From the NCBI GenBank assembly GCA_039602395.1, contig JBCNJP010000010.1:38387874-38451873 (forward strand): a stretch of DNA of 64,000 bases, given 5' to 3'. A program made the position numbers and the translations under genes. The stretch comes from Deinandra increscens subsp. villosa (Eukaryota > Streptophyta > Magnoliopsida > Asterales > Asteraceae). Shown here piece after piece: positions 47,302 to 57,892 of the stretch (positions within the stretch are counted from its first letter, which is position 1; every line of letters begins with the position of its first letter). Below the pieces are notes generated by a model. The model worked only from the letters and a program-made list of their open reading frames with translations, ran no database searches and had not been told where the DNA came from.

Positions 47302-47959
47302 ATTGGTATCAGAGCCAGGAAACGTACGTTTTAAAGCTCACATGATATCAAGATTCAAGTGTTTTTAGGTTTTCATATTTTTTTCAAGTGTATTCATGGT
47401 CTTATGATGTTTTGATGTGTTTTGGTACGATGGCTTAAAAGAATAATTTAGGCATCTTTACGTCAAATCATACGACTATTTTGCCTTAATTGTTTCAAAA
47501 TTTTTGATTTGATTGATTTTAAATTCTGTTTTGTGGATATAATATTGTATCCGAGATCGTCTGTATTGGTTATTGTGGGATTCGATTTAATTCAGTGATA
47601 TCAAGTTGCTTTTAAAAAAAAATTAACATCGGTTTTCGATATGTTTTTGATAGAAATCGAATTCTTCGCAAAATCATATTCTGAAACGTAATTTAAATTT
47701 CATGTTATTTACCAAAGTTGCCATTGCCATTTATTTGAAATTAGTGGTTCAAACTATCCGGTTTTCGAAGTAGTAAACGGTGACTCATTTTACATTGGTG
47801 CAAATTATTGTTGATGGGGTTTTGATCGTTGAATTTTTCTGCACCTTGTGGAGTAATTCGTTTTTTTTAATTTTCAAAATTTTTGCTCCAAGTGTTTCAA
47901 GATGTTACTAACGGTTTTGTTTGTGAGTTTCTTGTGATTGTTTTTGCAGGTTTCATTAA

Positions 47960-48380
47960 GGACAGAAGCCGGCGTTTCGATCGAAAAGTTCATTTGTGAC
48001 TTTTCGATCAGCTCCGTTTCGATTGGAAAGTCCCTTCGTGACTTTTCGATCAGCTCTGTTTCGATCGGAAAGTCCCTTCGTGACTTTCAATTAGCTCCGT
48101 TTCGATCGGAAAGTCCCTTCGTGACTTTCGATCAGCTCCGTTTCGATCGGAAAGTCCCTTCGTGACTTTTCAATCAGCCCCGTTTCAATCAGAAAGTCCT
48201 TTCGTGACTTTTCGATCAGCTCCATTTCGATTGGAAAGTCCCTTCGTGACTTTTCGATCAGCTTCGTTTCAATCGGAAACTCCCTTCGTGACTTTTTGAT
48301 CAGCTTCGCCTTTCGATCGGGAAAGTCCCTTCGTGACTTTTCGATCTGCTTACACTTTTTGATCGAGCCGAAACTCTGCC
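47960..48380 (+). repeat. Tandem repeat of about 42 bp in copia-3 leader
   Basis: Eight to nine units of TTTCGATCAGCTCCG, TTTCGATCGGAAAG and TCCCTTCGTGACT in order. The unit length of about 42 is a multiple of three, so the first units keep one frame open (a 14-residue repeat with SISSVSIGKSLRDF). It lies between the PBS and the gag ATG at 48492. Confidence 0.9.
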
Positions 48381-48491
48381 CGATCGAAAAGCTGACTTTC
48401 CGATCCTGTTGAGACTTTTTGATCCATCATTTTCAATTCGATCGAGTCATTCCGGTCCAAATTTCCCCTAGTCGTTCAATCAGAGAGGATC

Positions 48492-50253
48492 ATGGCACCC
48501 ATTCTACCAGGTACCACTACATCTACCAACCACAATGAGATATGTTGTAATCCCAAGTGTGAGGCTAAGGAATGGGAACGGAAATTCACAAATGAAACAG
48601 TAAATCATGCATCCACTACTAGAGAAGTCAGGGAATATAAGGATAAGGCTAGAATATTTAGAGAGAAACTGGAAGCTGCTAAGTAAGACATTAAAAATCT
48701 TCAATCTCAGGTGAGTGATAAAAGTGCATATCTTAGGATTGCTAATTCTAAAGTTGAAGACTTAACCAAAGAGGTAGAGGAACTAATAACCAAACTTGAC
48801 ACTTCCCAATCTACCCTTGAGAAACATCAAGTTATTCAAAAGAAATGATGGACTCTCATCATGCTTTATTCAAATCAGAGAGCGACTCGAGCAGGTAAAA
48901 GAAACATCTGGCCTCGGGGATGAAAATTTTCCTCCCACATTACAACATGAATACATCAAAGTGCCCCAAACTGCAGATGAATTGTTGAAAGAGTCCCAGA
49001 ATGAAGCAACCATGATATTTGGGCCTCAACCTGTGCATAAAGATGAAAAGATAGCCACAGAAGAAACTCAGTCAAATTGTGTGAATAACACTAATGTCAC
49101 TACTGAGTGTGCAGGTTCAAGCTCCAGTGAAGTGAAGAGAGCTAATGAAGAAAAGTTGCTTCCTTATCCAAAGATCGAGACTCCTTATTTCAAAGTTGTG
49201 GATGAGGTAAAGCAGGAACGAGTGGTGATGACTGCAAGGCCCAACGGTAAGATATTCATGACAACAGGGTCTATGTTCATTCCGATTGAAGGAGAAGAGC
49301 GACCCTCATTCACCACTAAGTTCAAAGGCTTAGGTCATGATGGTGGTTTATCATCTGACATTAAAAGTATAAGGCCCAAGATCACCATCAAGCCTCCAAC
49401 TTCTGTTCCTATCAAAATTGGAAGGCCCAAAACTACAAACAAGTCTCCAATCTCATCAGTGGGATCATGCAGTGGCAACACAACTTTCTCTAAGAAGGCA
49501 GAGGGCCCAAAAGTTTAAATGCCTGGTTCTCCTTAGTTTTCCACAAACCAGAAAGGATTCAACAGAAATTCATCAAGGTCAGAAAGGACTGACAACTGGA
49601 GACCTGGAGTCTTTCCGAACATGCAACTAAATCTCAATGCCTCTCCATCAAAGCCATACAACTCAAATGGCCTCATATCTGATTTCTACCAGAAGAAGCA
49701 GACCTGTTATAAATGTGGAGTTCCTGGTCACATTGCTAGAAATTGCTTGCATCGTCCCTTTGAACCCTATTACCCGCTGAGTCATAAGGTTTCCTCTCAG
49801 TCTAAGCCGATGAAGGTGCAACCACCAAAGGCAATGAAGACTGTTAATCCTAAGGTTAAACCTTCTGATGAAAATTGGGGAGTTGCCAAAGAGCACAATA
49901 AGCTCTTAAAGCAAAAATATGTTTTTCCAAATTATGAACATTTTCATAAAAAGGTGAAGAAACCGATTTCAAAAAAACACCATGTTGAAAAGCCTAAAGT
50001 TACCTCTCCAAAGGTAACTAAAATTGTTTTGAAAAGGAAACTTGAAATGAAAAAGGTTGAAAAACCTAAAGTCACTACTCCAAAAGTGACTGAAACAACT
50101 CATAAATCACCTCAAATTTTGAAACCTAAATCAATGGCAGCCACAACTCCAATTCCTGATATCACAAAGGGGATGTTCTTAAAAGAAATTTCTTTCACCG
50201 ATACTTCAGGTATACCCAGAACCACAATGGCCTGGGTACTTATGGCTAACTGA
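48492..50253 (+). pseudogene. copia-3 Gag, central and C-terminal part only
   Basis: Three broken frames. 48492-48686 starts MAPILPGTTTSTNHNEICCN with a CNPKCEAKEWERKF block that matches the coiled-coil region of copia-2 Gag, then a TAA. 48796-49518 continues the charged linker. 49621-50253 carries the zinc knuckle CYKCGVPGHIARNCLHRPFE and a Lys-rich tail ending in SGIPRTTMAWV. The N-terminal capsid (UBN2) region found in copia-2 is missing: the leader repeats run straight to this ATG. Downstream, 50260-50360 has a decayed protease start (DSDCSKN). No further pol. Confidence 0.85.
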
Positions 50254-50369
50254 TCTTTCAACTTGTCCAGGAACAGTCAAGGAGGACTTTTATTAACCTT
50301 GTTTGTTTGTGATAGTGATTGTTCCAAGAACAGGATATGAGGCATCTCTCTACTACATGACATGAAGAT

Positions 50370-52161
50370 TTCATTAGAGGGTATGTTTGCTTGTGAGAGG
50401 TAAAACTGAAAAAAATCAGCAAGGTACTATTTAAATTGTTTGCTTCTTGATTAGCCTCATATGATATGTCTTTGCTTGTAACAAAAACCTTGTTCTGGAA
50501 AATTTTCAAACGATAATCTTTGAAGGTTAGCTTGGCCCTGTGTCAGTGTGTTCATAAAATAAAAAGTTAAAAAAAAATTTAATAATAATAAAAAATAAAA
50601 TAAAAAAACGGAAAAAGAAAAGGAGTGTGTTGTTATTTAAAAATCAAAAAGCAAGGGGAAGAATAGAAATGTGAGAAAAGTTGACCCCTCATTTTCAAAA
50701 ATTGTGCTTTTTAATTTTTAATATTTTGTTTGTGTGATTCAGAAAGCGGGAAGTGAAATAAATCTCCGTTTTGGAGATGGCTGACACGCGTAAGGCAGAT
50801 GTGAAAGACATGATCCATGGTGATATGTTGGTAGGCTTGGCTCTTAAATGTGAAAAGGTATGCGTTACACACTTAAAGATAACGTATGGCAGTTTGTTGG
50901 GTAATAACACTTAGGTTAATTGCATTTCTATTTGACTGCATGTTCAAGTTCCCGATACACACGCTTTTCTCCAAGAGTGTGAAATTAAGCTCAAAAAGTC
51001 AGTGTTCCCTCTGTTTTGCTAACCAAAGACCTGAGGATGCATCGCATGTATGTAAGACTCTCCTCTGCTTTGCATGAACAATGACCTGGAGTTGTCCATA
51101 CATACGTGCTTACAGATCACCTTAAATAATATTTATCAAAAAAAAATTGTATGTATACACCCAAAAGATGCCAAAGAGCACAAGAAAAGAGACCCTCAAG
51201 TGTCCAAAACCCTCAGCCTTTGTCACTGATGAGAGCATTATTAAAAAAATGTTTCAAAAATTCAGTTGACTTTGTATATTATACCCAAAACATCTATGTG
51301 ATCTATTCTTTCTTTTCTCTACCAAGTCTCGAGCTCAGTATCAAACTTCTGGTTCAGGTTGTGAAAATGTGTGGTAGGAAATTTATATACTTGATAGTGT
51401 GTTCATAAATTAATGCACCTTAAAAGATAATAAAGTGACAAACAGCCTGAATAAGAAAAGGGTTTGAGTTTAAAGTGGTCCAGTATATTGGCAATCACCT
51501 GGACATGTTCGAGTAATAGAAGCTGAAAAGGGTTCCTCAGACAGATTCATACGGTTTGATCCCATAGAAGCCTTCTCATGTTTGAACTGATGGGTATTTG
51601 TTTATTTTTAATCTTTCTGGTGTGAGTGTTTAAGTTTCTTTGTTGTGTGTATGAATTGGCCAGGTTGATCCGAAAAGTTTAAAGTTTTTATGGATTTTAT
51701 GCAAGAAAGTATGACCCCCCTCAGAATCTCAGGGGAAGATAATGTGAAGAGTCCTCGGGTTTAGGGGAAGTATTTATGGGAAACCCGTATCCTATGTTGG
51801 GAGCTTTGGTTAAATAATGCTAACCCGTTTAACCAGTCATCATGTTTGGATAGTGTTTGTTTCATGTTGTGCTTGACAGGTTAAGTCAGAAAAAGACAAC
51901 TCATGGTCAAGAAAGTCAAGGAATCAGTTGACCGAAGCACTGATGCTGCTACTGATCAAGTTGAAGAACCAGCCGGAAAAGGACTTGCCCTATGCTTAGG
52001 GGAAGTTTGTTGGTTGTTCAAGTAAAGCTTCCGAAGACTCAAAAGACATTGTTCGCATGTTGAGGGGAAGCTAAATGCCGTCAGTTCAAAATCTACAATC
52101 AAGGGTGTCAAGATAGAGGTTTTCAAAATTTATCCTCTGAAGTTAATGGCAAGTCAAGTCA
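50370..52161 (+). other. copia-3 3' internal sequence, non-coding
   Basis: AT-rich, with purine-rich AGGGGAAG words (near 51730, 51760, 52000 and 52060) that resemble the 3' untranslated region of copia elements. I see no pol motif in any frame. Confidence 0.5.
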
Positions 52162-52166
52162 GTTGC

Positions 52167-53266
52167 TGTTGATGCATGAACCTTGTGTCGCCGTTACTGT
52201 TCGAATTGTCAAACAGACTGATTTGTCGGAGACATGAACTGGGGTCCGAAACCCAGCCGAACTCCAAGTTCGGAGTTGTCCGAAGGTGGTCCGAACTCCA
52301 GGTTCGGACAAAGTTCGAAGGTTACCTAGTTCGGACAGAATGAAGAAGTATAAATAGTTTCGTCTTTGTATTTCTTTGTAAGTTTTTGTCCAGTGTCTTT
52401 GTGTTGAGAGGGGAGGTTCTGTCCAACCTCCCCCGGAGCTTAAACGTTTGTATACTCCTTCGGTCATGTAATCATTCAACACGAATCAATGAAAAAACTT
52501 CTGTCTCATCCATAGAATCGATCCGTATACGGTTTTTCAGTTGGTATCAGAGCAGTTGGCTCTTTCTATGGTCTAATTTCATCATTTTTCTAAATTTCGA
52601 GACGTTAAACCTTCAGTTAGGTGTGATTGGAAGTGTTTCTGATTGATTTTTAATCAATCGAGTCTTCCTGAGTCATGTTTTTACCTAACAGAAGTATCTG
52701 GATGTCAAAATTCGATCAAATTCTGAATCTGGTGTGATTTAAAAAAAAACCAGTGAAGTTCGGATAGAGTTCGGCAGAAGAACAGATCTGAAAAATAACC
52801 GCTCCGAACTCTAGGTTCGGACGTCCAAAGGTCAGGTTCGGAGGAGGTTCTGATGGTAAGGTTCGGAGGAGGTCCGAAGGTCAGGTTCGGAGGAGGTTCC
52901 GAAGGTCAGGTTCGGCCATGTTCGGCCATGTTCGGACGAGCTCGGATGCATTTTTAATGAAGCCCCTTGGACCCCGCTTCCGAAGGTCAGGCTCTGCCCC
53001 TTGGACCCCGCTTCTCAGGGGCGCTGCCCCCGAACCCCCGTTAGGTGGGAATTTTATAGAAGCGGATCAGTTATCGAGTTTACCCTTGATTCGGTAGCTG
53101 TGGGGTGTTATGTTTGTGAGTGTCTTTGTGTTGAGAGGGGAGGTTCTGTCCAACCTCCCCCGGAGCTTAATTGTTTGTATACTTCTTCGGTCATGTAATC
53201 ATTCAACACGAATCAATGACAAAACTTCCGTCTCATCCATAGAATCGATCCGTATACGGTTTTTCA
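52167..53266 (+). mobile_element. Nested small LTR element in copia-3 (1,100 bp), TSD GTTGC
   Basis: Flanked by GTTGC at 52162-52166 and 53267-53271. 5' LTR 52167-52539 (TGTTGATGCATG to GGTTTTTCA), then a PBS TTGGTATCAGAGC at 52541. The 3' LTR keeps only its last part (about 53119-53266). The internal region (about 580 bp) has no ORF of interest, only GTTCGGA-rich repeats and a GC-rich stretch. It is TRIM-sized, or a deletion derivative of a copia. TATAAATA lies at 52349-52356. Confidence 0.88.
52257..52309 (+). promoter_or_regulatory. U3 palindrome pair upstream of TATA in the nested element
   Basis: CCGAACT-CCA-AGTTCGG at 52257-52273 and GTCCGAAC-TCCAG-GTTCGGAC at 52289-52309, about 40 nt before TATAAATA (52349). 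The same palindrome type recurs in the leader near 52803. Confidence 0.65.
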
Positions 53267-53525
53267 GTTGCAAATGATTCAGCAAGGACCCAAGATCATT
53301 AAAGAAGAAGCAAGTGTATGAGAATCCTCCTCTCTTTATTTGTTCATCATGTGCAGTTCAAGCTGATATTGATTGAGAGAACACTCCTGAAAGTCTTTCG
53401 TTGTTGCCCAATGAAGATTGTGAAAGAAAAGAATCTTCATCAACCCATACTCAAGCTAAGGAGAAGACCGCAAGTCTGAAGATCGAAATTAGAAGACATT
53501 TAATATCACAAGCCAAGGGGAAGAT

Positions 53526-54035
53526 TGTAAGGGAATAATTTATGGCTTGTGTATTAAATAGCTCATTGGCGGACTATTTTGAAGGCCTATGTGATAGAAT
53601 AGATGAAAATTAGTTGGGTTATGTGTATATTGGGTCACTGGGCCAATTTAGACATGTTTAGGCCCAATTAGAAAGAGTTTAAGGGGAGTTTAGTGGACTT
53701 ATGGGGTCTAATACGGGAATTAGATGTATTTTAGGGTTTTTGGAGTGGCTTGTTGACCAAGCATGTCCATTCCTATTTATAGGACCCCTAGTGCATCTTG
53801 TAAAAGGTTTCCCATTCTAGAGAGAGACCAGAGAGATAGAGAATTCAAAATTCTCTAGAGGTGTACTAGACGATTCTCATCGATTGTAATCGTGTGCATC
53901 AACCAGGTTTTTATTGTTCTTCATTGTGTTTATTTTTATCTATTTCATCATATATCTTGAATCATCTCTAGTAATTAGATTCCGCACTCTTGCTAGAGAT
54001 TAGATATCGTGTCAGAACCGTTTTCGGGACTTACA
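53526..54035 (+). repeat. 3' LTR of copia-3 (510 bp)
   Basis: TGTAAGGGAATAA to CGGGACTTACA, followed by the TSD GATAT. Confidence 0.93.
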
Positions 54036-54089
54036 GATATTTAAAGGTTATATAAACTAAGTTATAAAGTGATTTTTTAAAAAATGGAC

Positions 54090-54353
54090 CGTGGCTGCAT
54101 CCTTAGGAGTGTAGTTTTCAAAAACATCCAGAGCAGGTTTCTTGATGATCTTTTTTGGCCTCACTGTCAAACAGAGTAAGGTCGACAGTGTCAGTGGAGT
54201 CTTGCACCACTAACAAAACCTTATACTTATTTAAAAAGTAGTACGAATTATATAAAATATAAAATCTTTCATATAGTCAAAATTAGTCGACAAACCTTGG
54301 ATAAGCCTCTATCACTTTCTTTTTGTCTATGCAGTCCTGATTTAGGCGGTTAT
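54090..54353 (-). pseudogene. RPA70-like exons of the Helitron (5' part)
   Basis: Minus-strand exon 54090-54220 reads VLLVVQDSTDTVDLTLFDSE, then, after one extra A, the frame KPALDVFENYTPKDAATV. A second piece at 54298-54353 has QDCIDKKKVIEAYPRF and is cut by the LTR-like sequence starting at 54354. This is the OB-fold part that precedes the exons at 45788-46557; the two parts are separated by copia-3. Confidence 0.78.
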
Positions 54354-55980
54354 TGTCACACCCCAGTCAACGGGTTTGGGTGTGAGCGAGATGGAATCAT
54401 AGTCACGGATACATAGAACAACTTTAATAAATTTAAACTTCATAAAAACATTACATCATTTCATTGCAGCGAAAAGAGTAGTGGAAACAACAATGTCTTA
54501 AATTTGAAAATCATAAAGTCTTAATTTAATAATAGAAGCATAAAACGGTTTATTAGGATAGTTGGGACTATGACTCCAAAAGCAGGTCCGATAGCATGAT
54601 GAAGCCCCATTTGCATGTCCTCCATAGATTGCATCAATTAACTAAGAAATCATGAGTTAAAAAGGTCAACATAAAGTTGGTGAGTTTCACAGGTTTAAGA
54701 CTCTACATTTAAAGTTGGTAAAACTGTTTCAGCATACTTAAATATTACATTGGTTTACTGTTGTGGTTGTATGAACTCACCTGAACCTTGATTTCAAATA
54801 CTAACGGTTTACCCACCCATAGTATCTCGCCCGAGAGATACTGAACAGAGCAGAATAACTGACGTGTACCCCCAGACAATCCGGAGTCAGAACTGGAGCT
54901 ACCAGTTGGGGTAGGTTTGTCAACCCAAATAGATCTATTCCCTAGCTATCGTTTCGTACAGAACTAATTGAAATCAATTAATGGTGGGATACAATTGTAC
55001 AAACGTTTTATAACGATAATGTACCATAATTGGGCAATCAGTAAGAGAACAAGCAGTCATACGGCTAACAGATAAACCATAGTATTAAGTAAAAAGCATT
55101 TATCAGTTTTCATGATTTCTCCTCCAAGAGTATAAAAACAGTTGAAAGAAAAGGGACCGTGAAACTCACTGAATCAGCAGGTAGGATGAAAATAAACAGT
55201 GCAGGAGCGGTAGCAAGTAATGTTCTAAATAAATAATAAGGCATTTGCATAAGGTCTACAATCAATTGAGTAACATAAGTCACCCAAGTGATACCGGTCA
55301 AGTCTTGACGTTTTAATCCCGTTTGTATTCGTTTGAAAACCCGTTAGTTAGTATATATTAAATAAATACTTTCGTGATGATTTATATTTATGTTCAATAA
55401 ATATAATAAAAGAATGATCATTTAATAATTCAATCAAGTATTGAACATCGTGTTGAAAATAATAATGTTTATTATTTTATGTGTTCGATTGATTAATTAT
55501 GCAAGTTGTAATTATTTTTAATTAAATTATTATGTTTAACAATTCTTGGTGTACAAAACATGGTTTAAAACTTTTGTAAATAATTATTAGCCAAAGAATA
55601 ATTATTTCAAGTTCCATTTATTTTAAAACATGAATCATTTGAAAGATATGTTTTAAGTCACGACGTTTAATAATTTCAAAATCATTTAATATTTCATTCG
55701 TATGAAATATTCATTTCTTTTAAAACGTTGTTTTAAAATATTCATGCCGGCACTTGGATTTATAAAAGTTTATTTATTATAAACTTTTAGATTGTATAAA
55801 AAAAGCATGATAAGTAACTGGGTTTAAAAGTTTCAAACATTTACGTTCTCGCGTATATCGCCATATGGGTCCCGGTTTTATTACTATGCAACGTATTTCC
55901 ATTTCGATTACTTTGATTCATCAAAGTAACAAATAAAAGCTTATAAAAATAATTAAAGTCAATTGCTTGGCTTTTTGATT
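54354..55980. repeat. LTR-like sequence starting TGTCACACCCC
   Basis: The start TGTCACACCCCAGTC interrupts the RPA exon. The same opening (TGTCACACCCCGACC) appears at 63764, so this is a repeat family, probably a gypsy LTR. I could not find its other end or a matching target duplication. The rest is AT-rich without an ORF. Confidence 0.45.
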
Positions 55981-55995
55981 ATTTTTATAAAAATC

Positions 55996-56055
55996 TTTTG
56001 TTGTTGTTGTTGATGTTGTTGCTGCTGCTGTTGTTGTTGTTGTTGTTGCTGTTGC

Positions 56056-56125
<70 letters not shown>

Positions 56126-56127
56126 AT
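55996..56127. repeat. (TTG)n trinucleotide microsatellite
   Basis: About 130 bp of TTG with occasional GCTG and GATG variants. On the minus strand it would encode poly-Asn, but there is no gene context. Confidence 0.95.
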
Positions 56128-56239
56128 TGTATATATAAATAAAATGAATCTTTGATCCTAAGTATGGCGGAGTCAATATTGATTGGAATAACGACGCTAA
56201 TAACTTATAGTTAAGATAGGTTTTATTACCTTGGCTCAA

Positions 56240-57601
56240 GATTGCTTACTGGCAGAAGGTCAGCCACCTTTCGGCCCTCTTTGGCTGACTCACCATCCAA
56301 CTGCTAATCGTCTGTGAGGAGTACGAATGCCAAGGGAAGGTGCTGCCAGTGAACAAATGAAGTGGTATAATGCCACTTAGTTACGGGGTCCCTGGGTCCG
56401 GCAAACTTACCGTACTCGACACGCCGTCATGAACCGGCAGGGGAACAACCCTGCGTGTCGGATTATTTTATTATAAAAATGATCTTTTTAAGGGGCTAAG
56501 ACCAGTTCCATACACCGCTCTCGCGTGATGTACGTCTGACCAGAGCCAAGTTCACGAACACGTACCTCTCGGTTCCCGTGAAGTGACAAAATATTACCAA
56601 CCCTCGTTCCCAACCAAATACTTTCAGCCCGCACCTGCGTGGTCAGCCGAGTTTGCTTACATATGCATAAGGACCTCGAATGTATCAGGTAGCATGGGGC
56701 ACGAGTCACCTTTCGGATCATGCATCATCCCCCGACCAGGTGTCACAGGTCCGGCCTTTGGGATTTCGACTCCCCAAATGGTCTGTGATACGTGAGGCAC
56801 GCTCGGTTCAGAAAATCAGTAATACACTTTCAATAAAAAGAGTTTTTATAAAGTCATTAGACACAACTTGGACCATTGTAATAAAAACAACTTGAAGACT
56901 CGTTAAAAGTTTGTTAATCCCAATCATGTGTAAGAATTTGGCCAATCATGGCTTAAAGATTTGCCAGTCAGTAAAAGAAGATTTCATAGACAAAATACTT
57001 TCATTTACTAAACTGGTTGAGTTTCTTACAGACTCTTACATACTTGAAGATACAAAGGAACCAAGTGGCTCGGTAACTAATCTACAAGTGAGGGGGAGAG
57101 GAAAGAATTAAGTGAGTTGAGAATTGAGGGAGATCAAGCTTTTATAAGCAAATTCTAGAGAACGGCACGGGGCGTGCTCCATCAAGCATGGGTCGTGTTG
57201 TGTCAGACGAGCAGAATTTTATCTCTTCTGATGTCAGTGGCACGGGGCGTGTTAGGCGGGGCACGGGGCGTCTTAGGCGGTACACGGGGCGTGTTGTGTT
57301 AGAGAGGTCAGCGGCATGGGGTGTGCTAAGTCAGAGGCACGGGGTGCTGATCAGAAGCCAATCCGGGTCGGGCACGGGGCGTACTTGATGAGGCACGGGC
57401 CGTGCTAGAGTATTGTTTTCCAAGTCCTGCATTTTCTTTGCCTTTTCTACTAGATAATGCTCCTTTTTGTACTTTGGCTCTAGAAAACCTGAAAATCTAA
57501 AAAGAAAACAAAATTGCTTTGTTTTGTTGTTAGTAGCTAGGTTTTTTCCCGATTTGTGAGGATATTTAAGTTGATAAATATATATGGTTTAGCGTATATC
57601 A
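56240..57601 (-). repeat. Gypsy family LTR C (minus orientation, left end lost)
   Basis: Matches LTR A and LTR B over the CGCCGTCATGAACC region (about 56423), the GGGGAACAACCCTGC words and the GATCATGCATC stretch. The right end is TGATATACGC on the minus strand at 57601, followed by a PPT (GAGTGTGAGGATATT). A TATAAAAG box on the minus strand lies at 57139-57146. The left end is not clean and the homology fades near 56240. Confidence 0.75.
57165..57406 (-). promoter_or_regulatory. U3 palindrome array upstream of TATA in LTR C
   Basis: At least seven copies of a GCACGGGGCGTGC-type near-palindrome (for example 57165-57177 and about 57393-57405) over about 240 bp. The copy nearest the promoter ends 18 nt from the TATAAAAG box, the same distance as in LTR A. 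Confidence 0.7.
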
Positions 57602-57892
57602 AATATCCTCACACTCAAACGTTTGCTTGTCCTCAAGCAAAAATTCATAATAAGGGGTTTTGACACATCCCAAATCCTCATTTTAGTGTTTTGCCAAGAC
57701 CTATGCTTTTAAAAGTTTTACCTCCTCCATTTTTCTTATTTTGTTTCATTAATTTATTTCTTACCTTGTTGGTTGAAATAATTTTATTTTTGACAAGCCT
57801 ACTCATAAATTTATTTAATTTCTTACTTACATGCCTCACAAGTGGTCACTCGTCACTCTTGGTTGGAGATTGCTTGGGATGGACACTCATAC

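Larger units (their letters stand above)
46794..54035 (+). mobile_element. copia-3, complete ends but pol-less, TSD GATAT
   Basis: 5' LTR 46794-47301 and 3' LTR 53526-54035 are flanked by GATAT at 46789-46793 and 54036-54040. A tRNA-Met-type PBS (ATTGGTATCAGAGCC) follows the 5' LTR, and a PPT (GCCAAGGGGAAGA) precedes the 3' LTR. By eye the LTRs differ at about 25 of 509 positions. The interior has a repeat leader, a partial Gag and a protease remnant, but no integrase, RT or RNase H, so it must have been mobilised in trans or lost pol later. It sits in an intron of the RPA-like gene of the Helitron. Confidence 0.93.
37253..54353 (-). mobile_element. Large Helitron (RPA + RepHel type), degenerate, split by nested insertions
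   Basis: The 3' end on the minus strand is a perfect hairpin CGTGCG-T-CGCACG (37268-37280), then GGTATCAAAAACTAG ending at 37253, followed by T. To the right are RepHel coding remnants (37300-42020) and, further upstream, RPA70-like exons (45788-46557 and 54090-54353). Plant autonomous Helitrons are known to encode RepHel and often RPA-like proteins, so I treat these as one element. The 5' TC end was not found; an LTR-like sequence starts at 54354. Nested guests: 39540-39963, 44140-45412 and 46794-54035. Confidence 0.65.

Noticed and set aside
54354..55980. Complete solo LTR
   Set aside because: The start is clear, but I could not find an end in CA with a matching GTTAT target duplication.
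55985..56239. Minus-strand frame with a long poly-Asn tract
   Set aside because: It is the translation of the (TTG)n microsatellite with no gene around it.
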